This document shows, piece after piece, positions 1 to 4,522 of a stretch of 5,476 bases of DNA (position 1 is its first letter; each line of letters starts with the position of its first letter). Under the pieces are notes generated by a model. It made no database searches and was not told the DNA's origin. It was given only the letters and a program-made list of their open reading frames with translations. A program made the position numbers and the translations under genes. The stretch comes from G039029935 sp039029935 (GTDB lineage Bacteria; Chloroflexota; Anaerolineae; Caldilineales; Caldilineaceae): assembly GCA_039029935.1 (NCBI GenBank), contig JBCCFC010000959.1:1-5476 (forward strand), given 5' to 3'.

Positions 1-23
1 GGTCGTTGCCGGGGTAAAAACAC

Positions 24-99
24 TGTGTTTTTTGGGGGGTTGTGTTGGTTTTTGATTGGTTTCGTGTTTTTTTTTATTTTTTTTTTTTTTTTGTTTGTT
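24..99. other. G/T-only low-complexity tract upstream of the sulfatase
   Basis: Of these 76 bases only three are not G or T (A55, C63, A76). The tract includes a run of six G (34-39), nine T (67-75) and sixteen T (77-92). It has no coding character: the one reading frame across it gives a run of Phe from the T tract. It could be a hypermutable homopolymer leader, a strand-asymmetric linker, or an assembly artefact near a contig end. Nothing recognisable lies in bases 1-23. The composition is plainly visible; its meaning is not known. Confidence 0.6.
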
Positions 100-128
100 C
101 AATGTTTTGGGGCACCCCCAAATCATTG
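100..128. repeat. Imperfect inverted repeat (13-bp arms, 3-nt loop) in the sulfatase leader
   Basis: The left arm CAATGTTTTGGGG (100-112) pairs with CCCCAAATCATTG (116-128) around the loop CAC (113-115). Twelve of 13 positions are complementary; the exception is T105 opposite T123. No T run follows on the + strand, so it is not a standard terminator in that direction, and on the - strand it is followed by an A-rich rather than a T-rich stretch. It may be a 5'-UTR hairpin or an operator for the sulfatase operon. The role is inferred from position only. Confidence 0.5.
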
Positions 129-136
129 GCACCAAC

Positions 137-150
137 CTCAGTCAACTGAG
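137..150. promoter_or_regulatory. Perfect palindrome CTCAGT-CA-ACTGAG, operator-like, next to the sulfatase start
   Basis: Two 6-bp arms, CTCAGT (137-142) and ACTGAG (145-150), are separated by 2 nt and end 8 nt before the ATG of the sulfatase. The right arm contains GAG (148-150), the only weak Shine-Dalgarno-like bases at a usable distance, so a protein bound here or a hairpin would cover the initiation region. The 2-nt spacer makes a DNA operator somewhat more natural than an RNA hairpin. No regulator gene is in the window, and a 14-nt palindrome can arise by chance. Confidence 0.35.
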
Positions 151-158
151 TATTCCAT

Positions 159-1565
159 ATGACAAATCAACAGCCAAACATCCTCTTCATTGTCACCGAC
201 CACCAGCGCGCCGACAGCCTTGGCATGGTCCAATGTGGCATTGAGGTCACGCCAAACTTGAATCGTTTGGCAGCACAGGGAACCGTTTTTACCCGGGCCT
301 ATAATGTCTCCCCTATCTGCGTCCCCGCGCGCACAGCACTGGCAACAGGCATCTACCCAACCGCCAATGGCGTTGTCTTTAACGACTGGCGTGGTCAACG
401 GGCTGGCGACCACAAACCCATCCATCAATACTTGAGCGAGGCCGGGTATGATGTGGCACATATTGGTATTGACCATATCAAGGTGAATCCACCAATTCGT
501 GAGCGTGTCCCCTTTGTGAAGTGGGTTGATAACGATGATTATGCGCGTTATTTAGCCGAGCAAGGGATTGATGACACTCCACCAGAGGGGACGGCAACCT
601 ATAAACGGCGGGTGCTGGAACGACATGGCGAGACAAACAATGAGCGGCACTATTCCAACACGGCGGTTGGTGACTGGCCGTATCCCCATGAACATTTCAA
701 GGACAGCTACTTTTGCCAGGAAGCCATCGACTTTCTGGAAAGCCGAACAGATGCCCAAAGAGAACACCCCTTTGCCCTCTTTCTCTACCTCTGGGCTCCA
801 CACCCACCACTGCGTGTCCCCGAACCCTTTGCCTCGCGCTTTGATCCTGATGACATTACGCTGCCAGCCAATATCAACAAACCAGCCAACGGTGAACCTG
901 CCAATCGACGTGACGGTGTTCCCGCTCAACTAGCAGCAGATGTTTCGGAAGAACAGTGGCGGCGCGTCTGGGCAGTGCATCTAGGTTTGGTCAACATGGC
1001 AGATGCATGGATTGGGCGCGTATTGGATTCGCTGTCATCAACGGGGCTAGACACCAATACCGTCACCGCTTTTATGTCGGATCATGGCGACCATCTGGGG
1101 CAACATGGCATGTACCAGAAGATGGAGATGTATGAGCAGGCGGTTCGTGTGCCAATGATTTTCCGCAGTATGACGGGTGATGGGCAGGCTGTCGATACAC
1201 CTGTCTCACATCTGGATGTCATGCCAACCCTGCTCGACTTTGTGGGGATTGCCCAGCCCGACAATCTGGACGGCCATTCGCTCTATCCGACGATAACACA
1301 GGGGACCTCGCTGCCAGCGAGACCAATTTTCTGCCAATATTCGGGCAATCCAACGGTGGGTGATATTCGCCGTGCCGTCATCACTGAACAATACAAATAT
1401 ATCTACGACCCAGATGATGTGCCGGAACTCTATGATTTGGTGAACGACCCGCTTGAAATGCAAAATTTGGCTGCGGAGGAACAGCTCTCCGGCATTGTGA
1501 GCCAGCTACACCTACTTTTACAACTTTGGGCAAAGACACATGACGACTGGGTTGATTATGAGTAA
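159..1565 (+). CDS. Sulfatase (arylsulfatase/choline-sulfatase-like, alkaline phosphatase superfamily), probably cytoplasmic
   Basis: This 468-residue protein is predicted to hydrolyse a sulfate ester, releasing inorganic sulfate. It opens directly with the first core strand and metal site (NILFIVTDHQR, Asp14), with no signal peptide, so it probably acts in the cytosol on an imported substrate. The signature CVPAR (54-58) followed by TALATG places Cys54 as the residue converted to formylglycine by a maturase; the fourth position is Ala instead of the common Ser. Other expected active-site parts are His215 in APHPP, Asp308-His309 in SDHGDHLGQHG and Lys321. The C-terminal part carries ELYDL and DPLEMQNL (423-437), typical of sulfatases, and the length is normal. 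The start at 159 is the only one that keeps the first strand, although its ribosome site is weak. The dehydratase gene follows after 18 nt, suggesting co-transcription. The family is certain; the substrate is not known, and phosphonate monoester hydrolase-like activity is an alternative. Confidence 0.93.
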   Translation: MTNQQPNILFIVTDHQRADSLGMVQCGIEVTPNLNRLAAQGTVFTRAYNVSPICVPARTALATGIYPTANGVVFNDWRGQRAGDHKPIHQYLSEAGYDVAHIGIDHIKVNPPIRERVPFVKWVDNDDYARYLAEQGIDDTPPEGTATYKRRVLERHGETNNERHYSNTAVGDWPYPHEHFKDSYFCQEAIDFLESRTDAQREHPFALFLYLWAPHPPLRVPEPFASRFDPDDITLPANINKPANGEPANRRDGVPAQLAADVSEEQWRRVWAVHLGLVNMADAWIGRVLDSLSSTGLDTNTVTAFMSDHGDHLGQHGMYQKMEMYEQAVRVPMIFRSMTGDGQAVDTPVSHLDVMPTLLDFVGIAQPDNLDGHSLYPTITQGTSLPARPIFCQYSGNPTVGDIRRAVITEQYKYIYDPDDVPELYDLVNDPLEMQNLAAEEQLSGIVSQLHLLLQLWAKTHDDWVDYE

Positions 1566-1583
1566 TTCAAAGGAGACGCAACC

Positions 1584-2711
1584 ATGAAAATCACGAACGT
1601 AGAAACGATTCTACTCAATAACATCGAACCCTATCGCGGAGGACAGTATTGGCTCTTTATCAAGCTCATCACTGACGAGGGGATTGTCGGGTTGGGTGAA
1701 CGACCATCGGGTAACGCTGTCAATATGGCGGCACAGGTCAGTCTGATTCAAGACCTCTGTGAACAATTTGTCATCGGCACCAGCCCCTTTGATATTGAGA
1801 AGCTGTGGCAACGCATCTTTGCCTCGCGTCATGACTTCCGTCACCCCAGTCTGTACGGGACACCTGCGCTCAGTGCGATTGAGATGGCCTGTTGGGACAT
1901 TGTGGGCAAAGCCGTCAATCAACCCATCTATAACCTGCTGGGCGGCAAAGCGCATGATAAACTGCGGGCGTATGCGTATATGCCGACCGAAGGGGTTTGG
2001 GAGAATCCAGAGAAGGCGGGTGAGATTGCCATCAAACTGGTTGAGGCGGGCAATACGGCCTGCAAGTTTGACCCCTTTACCCCTTTCTTTCCTTATCCAC
2101 GTGACTTTTCGCTCAAGTTTATCCGTCATGTAGGCAAAATTTTCCAGAGCATTCGTGACGCGGTGGGTGATGAGCTTGAAATTGGCATCGGCACACATGG
2201 GCAGTTTAGTACAGCCGTCGCCATCCGTGTTGCCAAGGAGTTGGAAGAATATAGTCCCTTCTGGTTCGAGGAGCCTGTGCCACCCGAAAATGTCGATGAA
2301 CTGGCGCGGGTTGCGGCACACACCAGCATCCCTATCGCCACAGGTGAACGGCTTGTGACCAAATATGAATTTGCCGACCTGCTTAAAAAACAGGCCGCAC
2401 AGATTATTCAACTGGATGTCGGGCAATGTGGCGGTATCCTCGAATCCAAGAAGATTGCGGGTATGGCCGAGAGCCACTATGCCATGATTGCCCCGCACAT
2501 GTACTGCGGACCCATCGCTGCTGCCGCTGCCATTCAACTGGATACCTGCTCACCCAACTTCCTGATCCAAGAGTTTAACGTCAATGACCTGCACAGCCAG
2601 ATGTTTGTGGAGCCGTTACACTTTGAAAACGGCTATATCACGCCGCCAACAGGACCTGGGTTGGGGGTTGAACTGGATGAGACGGTTGTGGAAAAGCATC
2701 GCGTTGCATAA
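1584..2711 (+). CDS. Mandelate racemase/muconate lactonizing enzyme family protein (enolase superfamily), probable sugar-acid dehydratase
   Basis: The 375-residue product has the usual family length and both domains: an N-terminal capping domain (about 1-120, with DEGIVGLGE at 31-39) and a (beta/alpha)-barrel. Barrel landmarks are Lys161 in ACKFDPF, GTHGQ (203-207), Glu229 in WFEEP, Glu255 in ATGER, Asp278 in QLDVGQCGG and His305 in APHMYCGP. The order and context resemble D-galactonate dehydratase-type members, which remove water from an aldonate to give a 2-keto-3-deoxy acid. The first metal ligand is normally Asp in a D-x-H motif; here that place is Gly203, followed by Thr204-His205. This may be a subfamily feature or may mean altered chemistry. 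The start is supported by AAAGGAG at 1569-1575, 8 nt before the ATG. It lies 18 nt after the sulfatase and is probably in the same transcript. The family is secure, dehydratase activity is likely, and the substrate is unknown. Confidence 0.92.
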   Translation: MKITNVETILLNNIEPYRGGQYWLFIKLITDEGIVGLGERPSGNAVNMAAQVSLIQDLCEQFVIGTSPFDIEKLWQRIFASRHDFRHPSLYGTPALSAIEMACWDIVGKAVNQPIYNLLGGKAHDKLRAYAYMPTEGVWENPEKAGEIAIKLVEAGNTACKFDPFTPFFPYPRDFSLKFIRHVGKIFQSIRDAVGDELEIGIGTHGQFSTAVAIRVAKELEEYSPFWFEEPVPPENVDELARVAAHTSIPIATGERLVTKYEFADLLKKQAAQIIQLDVGQCGGILESKKIAGMAESHYAMIAPHMYCGPIAAAAAIQLDTCSPNFLIQEFNVNDLHSQMFVEPLHFENGYITPPTGPGLGVELDETVVEKHRVA

Positions 2712-2762
2712 GTAACACAGGCATCTTGCCTGTAGCGTGACAGGCAGGATGCCTGTGTTACT
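2711..2762. repeat. Nested palindromic repeat between the dehydratase and hydrolase genes
   Basis: Arms 2711-2733 and 2740-2762 are complementary over 23 bp with one mismatch (a G-U pair possible in RNA), around the 6-nt loop AGCGTG. Each arm is also a smaller palindrome: ACAGGCA-TCT-TGCCTGT (2717-2733) and ACAGGCA-GGA-TGCCTGT (2740-2756). The sequence can therefore fold as one long hairpin or as two small ones. It begins on the last base of the dehydratase stop codon and ends 5 nt before the AAGGAG of the next gene. No T run follows, so it is not a classical terminator. The ACAGGCA..TGCCTGT core resembles dispersed palindromic repeats that I recall from cyanobacterial and Chloroflexota genomes. 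It may stabilise the upstream mRNA, tune expression of the next gene, or be a REP/MITE-like passenger. Confidence 0.85.
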
Positions 2763-2780
2763 ATTATAAGGAGAAGTTCA

Positions 2781-3431
2781 ATGGGACAACGAGTGATTGA
2801 TTTAAGTTTGGTTATCCGCGATGGGATGCGTGGGGTGAAGTTGGAGCAAAACACCACCGCTGCCAAGGAAGGCTATAACACCACTAACTACCATCTATAC
2901 AGCCATGCCGCCACCCATATGGACGCACCACTGCACTTTATCGACGGGGCGCGCACCATCGACAAGGTTGATTTGGCAAAATGCGTCGGCCCCGCCCATG
3001 TCATCGACTTGACGTACAAAAAGCCCAATAGCTTTATCACAGTCGATGACCTTGAACGCTATGATGCCAGAATCGGCACGGGCGACCGTCTCCTTCTGCA
3101 CACCAACTGGAGCTACCATGCCAACCAAGAGTCATACTATCGCAACAACATGCCACGCATCTCGGTGGAATTGGCGCACTGGATGGTTAAAAAGGGCATT
3201 GTGTTGGTGGGGATGGAGATGCCATCGGTGGCGTCGTTGCGACCTGAAAACCGCGCTGAGTTGACCGAAGTGCATCAGATTTTGCTCAGTGCTGAGATTG
3301 TCATTGTCGAAAGTCTTGCCAATCTGGATCATATTGATGGTAACATGGTGCAGTTTATGGCACTACCGCTCAAAGTGGAAAATTGTGATGGGTCGCCTGT
3401 ACGGGCGGTGGCAATTGAGTATTTTACGTAG
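2781..3431 (+). CDS. Cyclase-family metal-dependent hydrolase (kynurenine formamidase/isatin hydrolase-like)
   Basis: This 216-residue protein matches the cyclase (PF04199-type) fold, whose members hydrolyse amide or lactam bonds with a divalent metal. The defining motif HxxxHxDxPxH is complete: His42, His46, Asp48, Pro50 and His52 in SHAATHMDAPLHF. Downstream landmarks are GDRLLLHTNW (101-110), GMEMPSV (144-150), His165 in VHQILL and Glu177 in VESLANLDHI. The usual Asp of the G-x-D-x-P-S segment is Glu146 here. Length and motif order are normal for the family and there is no signal peptide. AAGGAG (2768-2773) sits 7 nt before the ATG and fixes the start. It follows the dehydratase after 69 nt that mostly hold the palindromic repeat. 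No other tryptophan-catabolism gene is near, so kynurenine formamidase is an unlikely true role; ring opening of a sugar lactone or similar compound is my inference from context. Confidence 0.88.
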   Translation: MGQRVIDLSLVIRDGMRGVKLEQNTTAAKEGYNTTNYHLYSHAATHMDAPLHFIDGARTIDKVDLAKCVGPAHVIDLTYKKPNSFITVDDLERYDARIGTGDRLLLHTNWSYHANQESYYRNNMPRISVELAHWMVKKGIVLVGMEMPSVASLRPENRAELTEVHQILLSAEIVIVESLANLDHIDGNMVQFMALPLKVENCDGSPVRAVAIEYFT

Positions 3432-3452
3432 GCGATGGATCAGCTTTGCTAG

Positions 3453-3494
3453 GTGATTTTTGCCAAGTGGTTTTTGTCAAGTAATTTTTGACAG
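3453..3494. repeat. Three degenerate 14-bp tandem units
   Basis: The units GTGATTTTTGCCAA (3453-3466), GTGGTTTTTGTCAA (3467-3480) and GTAATTTTTGACAG (3481-3494) follow one another without gaps and share the frame GTxxTTTTTGxCAx. The third unit provides the TTGACA of the promoter candidate downstream. A short inverted pair, TGTCAA (3475-3480) and TTGACA (3488-3493), also overlaps units two and three. The spacing is near 1.3 helical turns, so a multimeric regulator site is possible; replication slippage is an equally good explanation. Confidence 0.6.
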
Positions 3495-3516
3495 CGGCGA
3501 AAGCATGTGCTACCCT
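3488..3516 (+). promoter_or_regulatory. Candidate sigma70 promoter for the Uma2 gene (TTGACA, 17-bp spacer, TGC-TACCCT)
   Basis: A perfect -35 consensus TTGACA (3488-3493) is followed by a 17-bp spacer and TACCCT (3511-3516), which keeps the first T, A and last T of the -10 consensus. TG at 3508-3509 forms an extended -10. Transcription would start near 3523, about 45 nt before the Uma2 start. An exact TATAAT occurs at 3534-3539 but lacks a -35 at a proper distance. The site would let the Uma2 gene, and perhaps the oxidoreductase behind it, be expressed apart from the upstream genes. Confidence 0.5.
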
Positions 3517-3555
3517 CTTTGAATGCAAAAATCTATAATTAATAATTGAAGTTGC

Positions 3556-3560
3556 GAGGG
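3556..3560 (+). promoter_or_regulatory. Shine-Dalgarno site that decides the Uma2 start
   Basis: GAGGG lies 6 nt before ATG 3567 and 9 nt before ATG 3570, so either tandem ATG is well placed. The longer reading from TTG 3546 would put this purine run inside the gene and has only AT-rich sequence before it, so it is less likely. Confidence 0.6.
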
Positions 3561-3566
3561 ATATTG

Positions 3567-4502
3567 ATGATGGAACGTGTACTTGAACCAAGGGTTGACC
3601 CTTCTGTATTGGCTATGCCGTTAGAAAAAATTCGAGAAAAAACGTCTACAAAAACAAAACAAAAACGATCCGCTATCATCAAAATTCAAAGGCATAGACA
3701 GCCGTTAAATCCAGAAGAACGCTTGCGTCAATCCATTGCAAGAGAACGCCCTGCATGGATACCGGATCACATTACAGCCGATTGGGATACAGACCCGTAT
3801 GCCTATCAAACCGAGGAGGAAGCCATGCCTGCGGGATTGAGACACAACAAAAATTTGGGCAATATGTGGAGCAAATTGGATCCGATTGCAGATGAACGCG
3901 GTTGGCTTCTCTATATGGATAACTTTATGCTCTATCGCAATGAGGAAAATAAGCGCGATAGGGTTGCACCAGATTTATTGATTGTGCCGTATCGAGACGA
4001 TGAGATGGCAACAACGTCCTATGACATAGAGTCACAATCGTTGCCCTATTGCGCCATTGAGATTGTGTCGCCTTCTAGCAAAGAGAAAGACGAGAAAATC
4101 CACACATTCTATCTCGAATATCTTCATATACCAACCTGTGTCATCATTCAATTGGTGGACGAGGATGGCTGGTATCTACCCAATCCATCCATTGCTGTGT
4201 GGCACAGAGACGCAAAGACAGGACGTGCTATTGCGGCGACACCTGATGATGACGGTAAATATTATTTGCCAGAACTTCAGTTATGGATTGGTCTAAAAAA
4301 CACAACCATCTATTTTGTGGATGAAGTAACGGGGGAGACGTTGGCGGATGTCGGCACAGAACGGTTCAGACGGCAAGCAGCAGAGAAGCGGATGGAACAA
4401 GAGCGTCAAAAGCGTTTGGTGGAACGTCGTGAACGTGAAGCTGCCGAGGATGAAAACGCACGTCTGCTCGCTTTGCTCAAACAACATGGTATAGAGCCAT
4501 AG
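3567..4502 (+). CDS. Uma2-family (DUF820) putative PD-(D/E)XK endonuclease with extended N-terminus and C-terminal coiled coil
   Basis: The 311-residue product has three parts. Residues 1-60 are rich in Lys, Arg and Gln (KTKQKR around 29-34) and match nothing I recognise. Residues about 75-245 form the Uma2 core: VAPDLLIV (133-140, Asp136), YCAIEIVSPSS (161-171, Glu165), then a charged segment with Asp175, Lys177 and a following Tyr, as in the family pattern PD...EV-SPS...D..K...Y. Residues about 262-305 are a charged helix, probably a coiled coil, ending in ARLLALLKQHGIEP, a tail common in Uma2 proteins. The family is named for a restriction-nuclease-like fold and is highly expanded in cyanobacteria and Chloroflexota; its cellular role is unproven. 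The 5' part is AT-rich (20 G/C in 3601-3660 by hand count), unlike the catabolic genes. It may start at 3567, 3570 or, less likely, TTG 3546. It appears to be an intruder in the operon, with its own promoter candidate. Confidence 0.85.
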   Translation: MMERVLEPRVDPSVLAMPLEKIREKTSTKTKQKRSAIIKIQRHRQPLNPEERLRQSIARERPAWIPDHITADWDTDPYAYQTEEEAMPAGLRHNKNLGNMWSKLDPIADERGWLLYMDNFMLYRNEENKRDRVAPDLLIVPYRDDEMATTSYDIESQSLPYCAIEIVSPSSKEKDEKIHTFYLEYLHIPTCVIIQLVDEDGWYLPNPSIAVWHRDAKTGRAIAATPDDDGKYYLPELQLWIGLKNTTIYFVDEVTGETLADVGTERFRRQAAEKRMEQERQKRLVERREREAAEDENARLLALLKQHGIEP

Positions 4503-4522
4503 TTTAGAGAGAACTACCAATT

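Noticed and set aside
56..244. Short + strand frame beginning with many Phe codons
   Set aside because: It is a by-product of the T run, uses a TTG start with no ribosome site, and overlaps the well-supported sulfatase in another frame.
1611..2537. Long - strand open frame of 308 codons opposite the dehydratase
   Set aside because: It lies wholly antisense to a gene with full family motifs and shows no recognisable domain; long antisense frames are common opposite such genes.
2711..2770. Intrinsic terminator after the dehydratase
   Set aside because: The stem is strong, but no T run follows on the + strand; the sequence goes straight to an A-rich ribosome site.
2633..2866. 77-codon - strand frame reading through the palindromic repeat
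   Set aside because: It merely translates the repeat and the antisense of two genes; it has no start context or conserved motif.
3441..3476. Intrinsic terminator after the hydrolase, because of the T5 runs
   Set aside because: Only 3-bp stems can be drawn before the T runs, which are better explained as parts of the 14-bp tandem units.
3453..3494. CRISPR-like array
   Set aside because: The units are 14 bp, degenerate, directly adjacent without spacers, and no cas gene is present.
3546..3566. TTG at 3546 as the start of the Uma2 gene
   Set aside because: Two ATG codons at 3567 and 3570 sit properly behind GAGGG, whereas the TTG lacks any ribosome site.
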